Numbered from the stretch's first letter, positions 42,030 to 50,814 are shown. The stretch is 64,000 nucleotides of DNA from Metaruminococcus_A gallistercoris (GCA_904394975.1 CAJFNQ010000002.1:61769-125768); one strand, 5' to 3'. Notes: generated by a model not told the origin, from the sequence alone. Numbers and translations: made by a program.

Positions 42030-42866
42030 TTAATCGGTTTCGCCCAGATATTCTTCCAAACAGATTCCCTGCTCATAGATTTCCTGAGCGTGTGCTTTTC
42101 CCACATACCGGAAGTGCCAGGGTTCATATCCGTATTGGGTGATATCTTCCTTGTCTTTTGGATAGCGCATGATGAAACCGTATTTGTGCGCGTTTTCTTT
42201 CAGCCATTGCGCTTCAGAGGTTTCTTCAAAGCTTTCTACGATTTCTTTTCCAGAGTTCTGCCAATCGACCGAAATGATGTCACAGGCAAGACCGGTATGG
42301 TGTTCGCTCTGCCCCGGGTAAGCAAGGTATTCCAGCGTTGCGGCTTTGGCTTCTTCTTCGGTCATTCCCTGTTCCTGATAATGCTGCATATGCCAGTCGT
42401 AATAGGTTTGCTGCAGCGCTACCGTGCGGTAGGAGGCGCGCAGGAACAGCTCTTGTCCGTCTGCTTTCGCAGCTTGAAACATCTCTTGCAGTGCGCTTAC
42501 GATGCGGGAATCCACCGCCATGTTGTCCAGCGCTGGAATATCTGGGTAAGCGGATGCGGTAATATCGGTCAGTTCTACGTTGAAATCATCCGGCATGGGA
42601 TGGGTTTTGTTGACGAGAATGAGCTGCCATTCATCATCCGGGTCAGAGATGGAGCTCAGCGAGCTGTCCGAGCTGTCCGAATCATCAGAGGATTCTGAAC
42701 TGGAAGAGGAACTGGTAGAGTTGTTCGTGCTGCTCTGGCTGGAATCGCTCCCGCGGCTGGTCAACGCCACGATGCCTGCCGTTAATCCGGCAATGGCGAT
42801 GAGCAGGATAAGGACTGCTACCACAATATTTTTCACTTTTAAACGGTGCCGTTTTCTTTGTGCCAT
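42030..42866 (-). CDS. D,D-carboxypeptidase, VanY/peptidase M15B family
   Basis: A 278-residue protein with one N-terminal membrane helix at about 13-36, a Ser/Asp-rich linker at 38-75 and an extracellular M15B zinc peptidase domain. Zinc ligands and catalytic residues lie in SEHHTGLACDI and YEPWHFRYVG. It removes the terminal D-alanine from peptidoglycan stem peptides. In this window no vanA/B-type ligase or dehydrogenase is present, so ordinary wall maturation rather than glycopeptide resistance is the likely role. ATG start with GGAGCG. It lies beside the GH25 enzymes, on the same strand as the second one. Confidence 0.92.
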   Translation of the reverse strand: MAQRKRHRLKVKNIVVAVLILLIAIAGLTAGIVALTSRGSDSSQSSTNNSTSSSSSSESSDDSDSSDSSLSSISDPDDEWQLILVNKTHPMPDDFNVELTDITASAYPDIPALDNMAVDSRIVSALQEMFQAAKADGQELFLRASYRTVALQQTYYDWHMQHYQEQGMTEEEAKAATLEYLAYPGQSEHHTGLACDIISVDWQNSGKEIVESFEETSEAQWLKENAHKYGFIMRYPKDKEDITQYGYEPWHFRYVGKAHAQEIYEQGICLEEYLGETD

Positions 42867-43487
42867 TTAAAACGCTCCTTTGGTATTTATAAAGACAAAA
42901 TGGTTTTAGAAATCAAGTCGCTTCCTGTCGAGTATAGCACAGTTTGAAAAGCTTGACAAGCAAATGGCAGGACGGCATGCTTTTTATATTATATATAGTA
43001 TAACGAGCGATTAAAAAGTGACAGCCTGTAAAGAAGCTGCCGACTTCTATTTTGTTCATACGATAATATTATTTTTTGGCTTCCGTGAGCTCTTAGGTGA
43101 GGATAAAATGGCGGAGCGTGTGCTTTTTGATAAATGTGGGGGATGAAAGCTGAAAACAGGAACATTTCAGGCAATCGGGTGGGAAAGAACCATTCGCGAA
43201 AAGGATTTTTTGAAACAAATACATGTAATATTAGAAAAATATAATACGGTTTGTAAAATATGTTTATGTGTAAAACGTATAATTAAAAAAGATATAACAT
43301 TGCTTTTTTTACACAAAACGCACAATAAAATTCATTTTGCCGATTTGGTGAATATATCAAAAGTTTAAAAGAAAAATGCTATTATTTGACATGAAATTCT
43401 ATTTTTCCCCGTTAAAACGGGCTCTATTTCTCCAAGAATCCTTCCGGCGGTTCGTCAATTTAACCAAAATGAGCGTTTGCAGAACGT
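42867..43487. other. Long AT-rich intergenic region
   Basis: No gene with support was found in about 620 bases. The sequence is far richer in A and T than its neighbours, with many homopolymer runs and a CCCGTTAAAACGGG hairpin near 43409. A 12-codon frame at 43108 is not convincing. It might hold a small RNA or upstream regulatory sites for the divergent genes; none could be named. Confidence 0.4.
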
Positions 43488-43542
43488 TTGACATTGCCTC
43501 TTTTTGTGAATATAATAGCTACAAATCGGTTACAATCGTAAC
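43488..43542 (+). promoter_or_regulatory. Promoter of the YabE-like gene with a possible WalR-type site
   Basis: Consensus TTGACA (43488-43493) and TATAAT (43511-43516) with 17-base spacing. Just downstream, on the minus strand, TGTAAC-N5-TGTAGC (43518-43534) matches the WalR consensus TGTWAH-N5-TGTWAH with one mismatch. A GTTAC-AATC-GTAAC hairpin overlaps it. The promoter call is firm; the WalR site is tentative. Confidence 0.7.
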
Positions 43543-43578
43543 AAAAGATTTCTAAATCGGTCAAAAAGGAGTTATTGA

Positions 43579-44643
43579 ATGCATACTTTCCTGCAAAAGC
43601 TGGAAGCGTTCCGCACCCGGTTTTCCATCCGCGGCATCGCTCTGGCGGTCGTAATTGCAATGTTGTCTGTGACTACCCTGACCGGTATCACCTACGCGAC
43701 AAACGTTGTTTACATTTACGATGATGAGGACGTATTAAAGTTTTATACGACAGACAGTTCATTGACAGCAAGACAGATCCTCACCCGTGAACAGGTTGAA
43801 TTCTCTCCGCAGGATGAGATCATCTTTTCCGGTTTTGAGGACGGAGAAGCCAGCATCACCATCTACCGTGCGTTTACAGTGAATATCACCGCGGACGGAA
43901 CGACTACGGAAGTGACCATGACCCGCGGAACAGTCGGTGACGCGCTTGATAAAGCAGATGTTGTGTTAAATGATGACGACTTAATCAATGTTTCTCCGTA
44001 TGAGGAAGCGGTGTCCGGTATGGATATCGTCATCAACCGTGTGACCTATCAGACAGTCACCGAAGAAACTGCCATCCCGTTTGAGGTTGAGACGACCGAA
44101 ACCTACGCGCTCTCCAAAGGGAAGACCATTGTCACCCAGGTGGGTCAAGAAGGCAAACAGGTCGCGACTTATGAACAGATGCTGGTAGACGGCGAAGTGG
44201 CTTCCACCGAACTGCTGGATACACAGGTCGTTTCTCAGCCGGTCAATCAGAGACAGACGGTCGGCACCAACCCGAAACAGATCGCTTCCGACATTATTCC
44301 TCCGGAGGGATTTGTTGTAGATGAAAACGGTGTGCCGGCAAATTACAGCAAGGTGCTAACCGGCAAGGCAACGGCGTATAGCTCCAGCCGTGTCAATGTG
44401 CGCGGTGCTTCCGGTCAGCGTCTGGTGCAGGGTTCTGTGGCGGTCGATCCTAACATCATCCCATATGGAACCAAGCTGTATATTACATCGGCTGACGGAA
44501 GCTATATTTATGGATACGCTGTTGCGGCGGATACCGGAACGGCATTGATGGACGGCCGTGTACTGGTTGACTGTTTCTTTAACACCTATGGAGACAGCTG
44601 CCGGTTTGGCGCGAAAACCGTTAAGGTGTATGTTCTTTCTTAA
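43579..44643 (+). CDS. YabE-like wall protein: DUF348 repeats, G5 domain, 3D domain
   Basis: A 354-residue exported protein. A signal or anchor helix lies at about 19-41. Two DUF348-like repeats follow (about 42-85 and 93-138), then a G5 domain at about 150-225 and a C-terminal 3D domain (named for three conserved aspartates). In the 3D domain, TAYSSSRVNVRGASG, VAVDPNIIPYGTKLYI and AADTGTALMDGRVLVDCFF are clear. This matches YabE/YocH-type, resuscitation-promoting-factor-like muralytic enzymes of Firmicutes. It would cut peptidoglycan during growth or spore outgrowth. ATG start after AAAGGAG, behind a consensus sigma-A promoter. Confidence 0.93.
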   Translation: MHTFLQKLEAFRTRFSIRGIALAVVIAMLSVTTLTGITYATNVVYIYDDEDVLKFYTTDSSLTARQILTREQVEFSPQDEIIFSGFEDGEASITIYRAFTVNITADGTTTEVTMTRGTVGDALDKADVVLNDDDLINVSPYEEAVSGMDIVINRVTYQTVTEETAIPFEVETTETYALSKGKTIVTQVGQEGKQVATYEQMLVDGEVASTELLDTQVVSQPVNQRQTVGTNPKQIASDIIPPEGFVVDENGVPANYSKVLTGKATAYSSSRVNVRGASGQRLVQGSVAVDPNIIPYGTKLYITSADGSYIYGYAVAADTGTALMDGRVLVDCFFNTYGDSCRFGAKTVKVYVLS

Positions 44644-44666
44644 ACAATAGGATGATACCCAGCGAA

Positions 44667-44701
44667 AACCCCGGTCGGAATAAATAATTCCGACCGGGGT
44701 T
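44667..44701. terminator. Bidirectional intrinsic terminator
   Basis: Perfect 15-base arms AACCCCGGTCGGAAT / ATTCCGACCGGGGTT around AAATA, between the convergent YabE-like and kinase-like genes. Confidence 0.88.
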
Positions 44702-44707
44702 TATGAT

Positions 44708-45522
44708 TTACGGGCGACGGCGCAGTTGTTTTCTCAGGTCTGAAAGAATCCTCTGCTTTTCTCCCGGCGTGATTCCTTCCGAAAGCCGTGCGGCAAGGAT
44801 GGGAATTTTCCAGGCGTCGATCTGCTCTTGGCAAACGCCGCTTTTTTGTTTATACTGCTTTAAATAACCGTGCAGGAACCGCCTTTTTAGCAGGGAAAAC
44901 GCACGCTTTTGCAGCCAGCCGCCGCGCGGCATTTCCGGATACAGGATGAGCAGGCAGGTTCTCGCTGCATCGGCACAGCGGTCCCCCACGCAGGCGGTCA
45001 TCCAGTCAAGAATCACAGGGTTACCGTGACGAAGTATGACATTCCCCGGATGAAGGTCCATATGACAGAGCTTATTTCCGTCCGGCAGGGCTTGCAGGCA
45101 ATTGAGTACCGTGTGTTTTTCCTGTTCGGTCAAATCGTCTGTGCGCAGAATGTTGCGTTTTAAACAGTCTTTCAGCAGAGGAAGGTCGGAAATATCCACA
45201 GCCTTTTGGATTGTGAGATGGTAGTCGGCAAGTGCTGAAGCAAACCGTCCAAGCTGAGATGGGTGCTCTGTAACAGCCTGAAGCATATCTGTTCCGGAAA
45301 TTTTTTCGAATACGATTCCGTAACGGCCATCCTGTTCCACCATTTCATATACGGCAGGGACACATTCGAGCAGTTCCGACACCGCTTTGGTGGAGCGGTA
45401 TTCCCGTTCGCAGGCTTGTTTCCCCATTCTTTTTTATACAGCTTGAGGACTCTGGTTTCATCCAGCGAAAAGATTTCCGCGGTATTTCCCTGCGCAAATA
45501 AAGGCGCGTTTTTAAAATCCAT
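44708..45522 (-). pseudogene. Frameshifted APH-like (aminoglycoside/choline kinase family) phosphotransferase
   Basis: A normal start (ATG at 45522 after GAGGGGG) opens a frame MDFKNAPLFAQGNTAEIFSLDETRVLKLYKKEWG that carries the ATP-side lysine. The rest of the kinase continues in another frame from about 45427: REYRSTKAV, CHMDLHPGNVI and the metal-binding ILDWMTA. Adding one G to the GGGG run at 45422-45425 joins both frames into a 271-residue protein of normal family architecture. So the gene has lost one base, or the assembly has an error in the run. The family phosphorylates small molecules; the substrate is unknown, and resistance should not be assumed. Confidence 0.8.
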
Positions 45523-45730
45523 GCCGCAGCCCCCTCTTTTATGGACATGACTCGTTGCTTCCATTGTAACAATCAGCTTGTTGGTTTGCAAGGAAAAGAA
45601 AAATTGTTGAAAATCCCCGGGCGTTTTCCTGTGATTGCTTTTTCCAATCGGCTGTGCTATAATGGGAGCGACCTGAGGGGGAGAGTATCCCAAATAAAGA
45701 AAAAGGGTTTGGCGTAAAGGGGGATTTTTT

Positions 45731-46549
45731 ATGAGCCTGTGGCCAGTCTATGAGTTTCAACCGTACGATTTTTCGGAGTTTTTTAATCAGACTGTTACAT
45801 TGTGGGATGGCTTTACCATAACCACTTTCGCGTTGCTCTGTTACTGTTTGAGCATTGCATTTAGCCTTTTTTGCTATGTATTTCAGGGCATCGGCCTGTT
45901 TAGCATGGCACGCCAGCACCGGCTTAAAGTCGCGTGGCTTGCGTGGGTGCCCATTGCAAACTATTATCTCATCGGGCGCCTGGCAGATGAGATCGGCGCG
46001 GTGAACGGTTCGTTTACCCGCAAACGCGTCTGTTTGCCGGTCTACCGCGTGTTTGCTTATGCCGCTTCGTTTGGCCTTCTCGTTTACCTGCCTACGGCGG
46101 TTCAGTTTTTGGTCCAGTTTGCCGCATACCAGTACTACCGCGAAGATTATTATTACGACCCGGCAACTTCAGTAGCGGTGGTCCTCATCAGTTCGGCGAT
46201 TATCATTACACTCGCGGTCCTTTACATCGTGTTCCTGTACCGGGCGCTGTATGTGATTTATAAAGATTATTCGCCCCGCAATTGCGGCCTGATGATTGTG
46301 CTGTGCATCTTCGTGAAGTATGCCATCGGCCCCTGTTTGTTCGCGGTGCGTAAAAATCCGAGCCAGTCGGCGGCGTATTTGAATTATATGTACCAGCAGC
46401 AGGTGGCATATCAGGCGCAGCAGACAGCATATCAGCCACAGCAGACGTATCAGCCACAGCAGCACAATGCTCCGCAGCAAGCTCCGATGGTGGAACAGCA
46501 GCTCTGGAACGATGATGAGTCTGACAATGGTTCCGCTCCGAAAGAATAA
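45731..46549 (+). CDS. Predicted membrane protein with Q/P-rich C-terminal tail
   Basis: A 272-residue protein with about four to five membrane helices (roughly 35-60, 70-90, 110-135, 150-180, 190-210). The conserved-looking segment RLKVAWLAWVPIANYYLIGRLAD lies between the first ones and is often seen in clostridial membrane proteins of unknown role. The last 60 residues are a low-complexity tail made of AYQ and YQPQQ repeats, ending acidic. No enzymatic motif is visible. ATG start after AAAGGGGG. It is monocistronic, with a terminator behind it. Confidence 0.75.
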   Translation: MSLWPVYEFQPYDFSEFFNQTVTLWDGFTITTFALLCYCLSIAFSLFCYVFQGIGLFSMARQHRLKVAWLAWVPIANYYLIGRLADEIGAVNGSFTRKRVCLPVYRVFAYAASFGLLVYLPTAVQFLVQFAAYQYYREDYYYDPATSVAVVLISSAIIITLAVLYIVFLYRALYVIYKDYSPRNCGLMIVLCIFVKYAIGPCLFAVRKNPSQSAAYLNYMYQQQVAYQAQQTAYQPQQTYQPQQHNAPQQAPMVEQQLWNDDESDNGSAPKE

Positions 46550-46555
46550 ACACAC

Positions 46556-46584
46556 AAAAACGGCAGGGTTTACCTGCCGTTTTT
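46556..46584 (+). terminator. Intrinsic terminator after the Q/P-rich membrane protein gene
   Basis: Arms AAAAACGGCAGG / CCTGCCGTTTTT with a GTTTA loop, directly after the stop codon. Confidence 0.9.
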
Positions 46585-46840
46585 ATTTTCTGCGGAAATC
46601 CTTCCGTTTTGCAGTATGCGGATTCCCACGGCAAACCGCAAACCGGGACAAACAACGACGTAAACCGCCCGCACCTCTTTCAGAGTGGTCGGTGGGCGTC
46701 AAACGATTGTTTTATGTTTTTTGGCATTTGCCGGCGGCACATTCTTTCGTGATTCCTTCCAACCGGAGAGGATGACCGGCTTGTTTCAGCATTGGCACAC
46801 GTTTTTCGGCCGCGAGATTCTGCGGTACACAGTATAAAGA
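46585..46840. other. Intergenic stretch without supported genes
   Basis: Between two terminators; no gene, RNA or clear repeat was recognised. Confidence 0.5.
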
Positions 46841-46879
46841 AAAAACCTCTTTCCCGTACTGTACGGGAAAGAGGTTTTT
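46841..46879 (-). terminator. Intrinsic terminator after purA
   Basis: Long stem AAAAACCTCTTTCCCGTAC / GTACGGGAAAGAGGTTTTT with a minimal loop, about 16 bases beyond the purA stop codon. Confidence 0.9.
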
Positions 46880-46895
46880 CTTTGTATCATTTGCC

Positions 46896-48170
46896 TTACC
46901 GTTCGAGGATCTGGGAACGGTCCGGGCCGATGCCGACCATTTTGATCGGGCAGCCGCAAAGCTCTTCCAGGAAAGAGATGTAGTTTTTGCAGGTTTCCGG
47001 AAGTTCGTCATAGCTCTTGCAGACCGAAAGGTCACCGGTGAAGCCGGGCAGTTCTTCGTAAACCGGCTCGCAGCCTTCCAGTTCATTGATATCGCACGGA
47101 TATTCTTTCATAAGAGAACCGTCCGGACGTTTGTAGGCCACACAGACCTTCAGGTTGCCGATGTCGCTCAAGGTGTCAAACTTGTTGATGGCAAGAGCCG
47201 TCAAGCCGTTTGCGCGTACCGCATGGCGGAGGATGACCGCGTCAAACCAGCCGGTACGTCTCGGGCGCCCGGTGGTGGTGCCGAATTCGTTTCCGCGGTT
47301 GCGGATGGTGTCACCCAGCTCGTCAAACAGCTCGGTCGGGAACGGGCCTGCGCCTACACGGGTGGTGTATGCTTTTGCCACGCCGATGACCTCGTCAATC
47401 ACAGTTGGGCCAACGCCGGAACCGACAGTCACGCCGCCTGCCAGCGGGTGGGAGGAGGTGACGAACGGATAGGTTCCCACGTCGATGTCGAGCAGGGTTG
47501 CCTGCGCGCCTTCGAACAGCACTTCTTTGTTTTCTTTGAGCGCGTTGTAGGTGAGCACCGAAACATCATCTACGAACGGAGCCAAACGGCGGCCGTATTC
47601 GTTGTATTCGGCAATGATGGCGTCAACATCCAGCGCTTCGCCGTCATAAATGCGGGTGATGATCTTGTTTTTGAGTGCGCCGACCGCTTTGGCTTTTTTC
47701 TCGAACAGCTCCGGATGGATCAGGTCGTAGATGCGGATGCCCGAGCGCTCGTATTTATCCATGTAGCAGGGGCCGATCCCGCGGCCGGTGGTGCCGATCT
47801 GGTTGCTGCCCAGCGCTTTTTCGCTCAGCCCGTCCAGCTTGCGGTGCCACGGCATGATGACGTGTGCGCGCGGGTCGATGCGAAGATTTTCAACGCTCAC
47901 GCCGCGTTCGGTGAGGGAGTCGATCTCCTTTAAAATGTCCTGCGGGTCAATGACGACGCCGCAGCCGATGTAGCATTTGGTGCCTTTGTAGAGGATGCCG
48001 GATGGGATGAGATGAAGTTTGTAGACCTCTCCTCCGCTTTTTACGGTGTGGCCGGCATTGTTTCCGCCCTGGGAACGGACAACAACATCCGCGCGGGAAG
48101 CGAGAATATCAATGATCTTTCCCTTTCCCTCGTCGCCCCATTGTACGCCGACTACTACTTTCGATGGCAT
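46896..48170 (-). CDS. purA: Adenylosuccinate synthetase
   Basis: PurA joins IMP and aspartate with GTP to form adenylosuccinate, the first step from IMP to AMP. The 424-residue length is normal. The P-loop-like start VVGVQWGDEGKGK is at about 5-17, followed by RSQGGNNAGHTV, the GTTGRGIGPCY segment, GAQATLLDIDVGTYPFVTSS and the C-terminal GTTTGRPRRTGWFDAV. An upstream frame extension exists, but the ATG at 48170 starts the family N-terminus and follows AAAGGGG. It is monocistronic. Confidence 0.97.
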   Translation of the reverse strand: MPSKVVVGVQWGDEGKGKIIDILASRADVVVRSQGGNNAGHTVKSGGEVYKLHLIPSGILYKGTKCYIGCGVVIDPQDILKEIDSLTERGVSVENLRIDPRAHVIMPWHRKLDGLSEKALGSNQIGTTGRGIGPCYMDKYERSGIRIYDLIHPELFEKKAKAVGALKNKIITRIYDGEALDVDAIIAEYNEYGRRLAPFVDDVSVLTYNALKENKEVLFEGAQATLLDIDVGTYPFVTSSHPLAGGVTVGSGVGPTVIDEVIGVAKAYTTRVGAGPFPTELFDELGDTIRNRGNEFGTTTGRPRRTGWFDAVILRHAVRANGLTALAINKFDTLSDIGNLKVCVAYKRPDGSLMKEYPCDINELEGCEPVYEELPGFTGDLSVCKSYDELPETCKNYISFLEELCGCPIKMVGIGPDRSQILER

Positions 48171-48324
48171 GACAGTACCCCTTTTCTTTTCATTAAAATG
48201 GAACAGAAAGGCAATTTTTGCGTAAATTGCCCAAACACCCATATATTATACCAAAAACCGGGCGCTTGCGCAATGGCTGAAACCCGGGAAAATCCCATTC
48301 TCCGCAGTTTTTTACCTCCGCGCG

Positions 48325-48354
48325 GTATAAATCTCCTGAAAAAAGGAAAAACTA
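48325..48354 (+). promoter_or_regulatory. Possible sigma-G promoter of the spoVA operon
   Basis: GTATA at 48325-48329 fits the sigma-G -35 pattern, and AAAACTA follows after 18 bases, partly matching CATNNTA. spoVA operons are expressed from sigma-G in the forespore in Bacillus. The -10 is weak, so this is a proposal. Confidence 0.3.
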
Positions 48355-48381
48355 GAGAAAAAGCCCTGGGAGGGAAATGAT

Positions 48382-48831
48382 TTGAAAATCAGCAAACAGG
48401 AGTATGATGTGATGAACCGGAGGGCGAGCGCGCGTACAAGGCACTGGGTAACGCTCCCTGTTTCGTTTCTGGTGGGCGGAGGCATCTGTACCTTTGGGCA
48501 GGCGCTTCTTAATTTTTACCGATGGCTGGGGCTGGAACAGACCGATGCGGGCACCATGGTCTCGGTGACCCTCATCTTTCTGACCGTGCTGTTTACGGGG
48601 CTGAGCCTGTTCCACAGGCTTGCCAAGTTCGCGGGCGCCGGTACGCTGGTACCCATCACCGGGTTTGCCAACGCCATGGTCTCCCCTGCGCTGGAATTCA
48701 AAAGCGAAGGTTTTGTGCTGGGGTTGGGCGCCAAACTGTTCGTCATTGCGGGGCCTGTACTGGTGTACGGCATTTCGGCAAGCATCCTGTACGGAATCAT
48801 CCTGTACCTGTTTGAGGTATTCGGCGGGTAA
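48382..48831 (+). CDS. spoVAC: Stage V sporulation protein AC (SpoVAC)
   Basis: A 149-residue membrane protein with four hydrophobic segments. SpoVAC is a mechanosensitive channel component for dipicolinic acid in the spore inner membrane. Characteristic segments are the VSFLVGGGICTFGQ helix, FHRLAKFAGAGTLVPITGFANAMVSPALEFKSEG and the last membrane helices. The start is TTG at 48382 after GGGAGGG. It opens the spoVAC-spoVAD-spoVAE operon, which stores DPA during sporulation and releases it in germination. Confidence 0.96.
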   Translation: MKISKQEYDVMNRRASARTRHWVTLPVSFLVGGGICTFGQALLNFYRWLGLEQTDAGTMVSVTLIFLTVLFTGLSLFHRLAKFAGAGTLVPITGFANAMVSPALEFKSEGFVLGLGAKLFVIAGPVLVYGISASILYGIILYLFEVFGG

Positions 48832-48856
48832 CCAAAAGAAAAGGAGTGCACAAAAA

Positions 48857-49915
48857 ATGGCAGAACGTTTGTCACAGTCTACCCTGCGGTTTGAAAAGCC
48901 GCCGGTGATTTTAAACTACGCCTCGGTCGCGGGAAAGAAGGAAGCGGAAGGCCCGCTGGGCAAGGAGTTCGACCTGGTCAATGAGGACACCACCTTCGGG
49001 GAATCCACCTGGGAAAAATCGGAAAGCAAAATGCAGAAAACGGCGGTGGAGATGGTTCTGGAAAAAGCGGGCCTCGCTCCCGGGCAGGTGGATGTTCTGT
49101 TCGCCGGGGACCTGCTCAACCAGTGCGTCAGTTCCACCTACGGTCTGCGGCAGCTCGGCATCCCGTTTTTAGGGCTGTTCGGCGCCTGCTCCACCATGGC
49201 GGAAGGGCTTATTTCCGCTTCCATGCTGGTGGAGGGAGGGCTTGCTCGTTGTGCCGCTGCGGTCACTTCTTCCCATTTCTGCACCGCTGAACGGCAGTTC
49301 CGGCTTCCGCTGGAATACGGCGGACAGCGCCCGCCCACCTCCCAGTGGACGGTGACCGCTTCCGGCGCCGCGCTGGTGTGTGACCCGGCTGTATTACAAG
49401 GGAAGGACGCCATCCTTCCCTCCCTGCCGTCCGTTGTCTCACTGCCGAAGATCCGTGCGGTCACAGTGGGAAAGATCACCGACCTTGGCATCACCGACGC
49501 GAACAACATGGGCGCCGCTATGGCTCCCGCCGCCTGTTCCACGCTGGAGGATTATTTGAAAGCGACCGGCACCCGGCTGGAGGAGATTGACCTCATTGTG
49601 ACGGGGGACCTCGGTGCGGTGGGCAGCCGGCTGCTGTGTGAGCTTCTGGAGCAGGACGGCGTTGACATCCGCGACAAGCATTTGGACTGCGGCAACCTGA
49701 TTTACGACCCGGAGAAACAGGACGTTCACGCCGGAGGCTCCGGCTGCGGCTGCTGTGCTTCGGTGCTGTGCGCGCATTTTCTGCCCCGTGTGGCGCGCGG
49801 CGAGATTCGGCGGATGCTCTTCTGCGCGACGGGCGCGCTGATGTCCACCACCATTGTGCAGCAGGGAGAGAGCATTCCGGGTATCTGCCACTTGGTAGAA
49901 CTCACGGCGGAATAG
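48857..49915 (+). CDS. spoVAD: Stage V sporulation protein AD (SpoVAD)
   Basis: A 352-residue soluble, thiolase-fold protein that binds dipicolinic acid and helps load it into the forespore. Family blocks include the FEKPPVILNYASVAGKKEAEGPLG start, DVLFAGDLLNQCVSS, FGACSTMAEGL and the C-terminal HAGGSGCGCCASV. The start is the ATG at 48857 after AAAAGGAG; the longer open frame from 48620 overlaps spoVAC and is not used. It has 25 bases to spoVAC and 13 to spoVAE. Confidence 0.96.
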   Translation: MAERLSQSTLRFEKPPVILNYASVAGKKEAEGPLGKEFDLVNEDTTFGESTWEKSESKMQKTAVEMVLEKAGLAPGQVDVLFAGDLLNQCVSSTYGLRQLGIPFLGLFGACSTMAEGLISASMLVEGGLARCAAAVTSSHFCTAERQFRLPLEYGGQRPPTSQWTVTASGAALVCDPAVLQGKDAILPSLPSVVSLPKIRAVTVGKITDLGITDANNMGAAMAPAACSTLEDYLKATGTRLEEIDLIVTGDLGAVGSRLLCELLEQDGVDIRDKHLDCGNLIYDPEKQDVHAGGSGCGCCASVLCAHFLPRVARGEIRRMLFCATGALMSTTIVQQGESIPGICHLVELTAE

Positions 49916-49928
49916 GGGGATGAATGGT

Positions 49929-50303
49929 ATGGAAGTTTTTTGGGAATATGGAAAAGCGTTTCTGGTGGGAGGGATTCTTTGTGTAATTGGGCAGCTGCTC
50001 ATCGATTACACAAAGCTCACCCCGGCCCGCATCCTGGTGGGATATGTCGTCGCCGGCGTTATTCTGGGCGCTGTGGGGCTGTATAAGCCGCTGGTGGAAT
50101 TCGCCGGTGCGGGCGCGACTGTGCCGCTGACCGGGTTTGGATATAATCTCGCCAAAGAGGTGCAGCAAGCCGTGCAGGAACAGGGGCTTCTGGGCGCGCT
50201 TACCGGAGGGCTGAAAGCATCTGCCGGCGGTATCGCGGCGGCAGTGTTCTTTTCACTCATCGCGGCGTTTGTGTTTAAATCCAGCGACCGGAATATTTCG
50301 TAA
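49929..50303 (+). CDS. spoVAE: Stage V sporulation protein AE (SpoVAEb)
   Basis: A 124-residue membrane protein with four helices of the SpoVAEb type. Marks are FLVGGILCVIGQLLIDYTKLTPARILV at the start, LVEFAGAGATVPLTGFGYNLAKEV in the middle and GLKASAGGIAAAVFFSLI near the end. Two in-frame ATGs exist; the second (49929) lies at the proper distance from AGGGGG, while the first abuts it. With SpoVAC it should form the membrane part of the DPA channel. The operon has the short clostridial content without spoVAA, spoVAB and spoVAF. Confidence 0.94.
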   Translation: MEVFWEYGKAFLVGGILCVIGQLLIDYTKLTPARILVGYVVAGVILGAVGLYKPLVEFAGAGATVPLTGFGYNLAKEVQQAVQEQGLLGALTGGLKASAGGIAAAVFFSLIAAFVFKSSDRNIS

Positions 50304-50327
50304 CAAAAGAGGAAGGGTTGGTTTGAT

Positions 50328-50786
50328 TTGCTTGTTTCGGATGTCATGAGCCGGTATGTGGTGCGGGTGTCTTACGACGATAGCGCTTTCCGCGCGGCGG
50401 AACTGATGCGCCGCAACAAAATCGGCGTGCTGCCGGTCCTGCGCGGAAACAGTGTAGTCGGTGTGGTGACCGACCGGGACATCATCACCCGGTGCGTCGC
50501 TCTGGGAAAGCCGCCGCTTTCCACCACGGTGGACAGCATTATGACCTCTCCCGCCGTTTGTGTGGAAGCGGAGACCCCGCTCGCCGAGGCAATGGAGCAG
50601 ATGGCACGCAAACAAATCAAACGGGTGCCGGTGTTAAACAGCGGCCGGCTTTCCGGTATGCTGAGCCTCTGTGACCTGCCGGGGAAAGTTTCCGGCAAGA
50701 GCGTCGCGGGGACCTATCAGCAGATTTTCACCCCCGGCGCGGGAAGCGATTCCGGCCCATCCGTTTGGAGCACCCTGTTTGATTAA
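50328..50786 (+). CDS. CBS-domain pair protein linked to the spoVA operon
   Basis: A 152-residue protein of two tandem CBS domains (about 1-60 and 66-125), starting LVSDVMSRYVVRV and with GVVTDRDIITRC and the second IMTSPAVCVEAETPLAEA. CBS pairs bind adenine nucleotides and control partner proteins. The tail of about 27 residues is Gly/Ser-rich. It starts at TTG 50328, 24 bases after spoVAE, on the same strand and before a shared terminator, so it is probably co-transcribed. A regulatory role in DPA transport or spore metabolism is inference. Confidence 0.88.
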   Translation: MLVSDVMSRYVVRVSYDDSAFRAAELMRRNKIGVLPVLRGNSVVGVVTDRDIITRCVALGKPPLSTTVDSIMTSPAVCVEAETPLAEAMEQMARKQIKRVPVLNSGRLSGMLSLCDLPGKVSGKSVAGTYQQIFTPGAGSDSGPSVWSTLFD

Positions 50787-50814
50787 CTGCTGGGGTCACT
50801 CCTCTGCGGAAGAT

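Noticed and set aside
42030..42866. Part of a vancomycin-resistance cluster
   Set aside because: No van ligase, dehydrogenase, VanX or two-component genes nearby; ordinary M15B carboxypeptidase.
43108..43146. A 12-codon frame with a GGTGAGG site in the AT-rich gap
   Set aside because: Too short, no hydrophobic or other pattern; likely chance.
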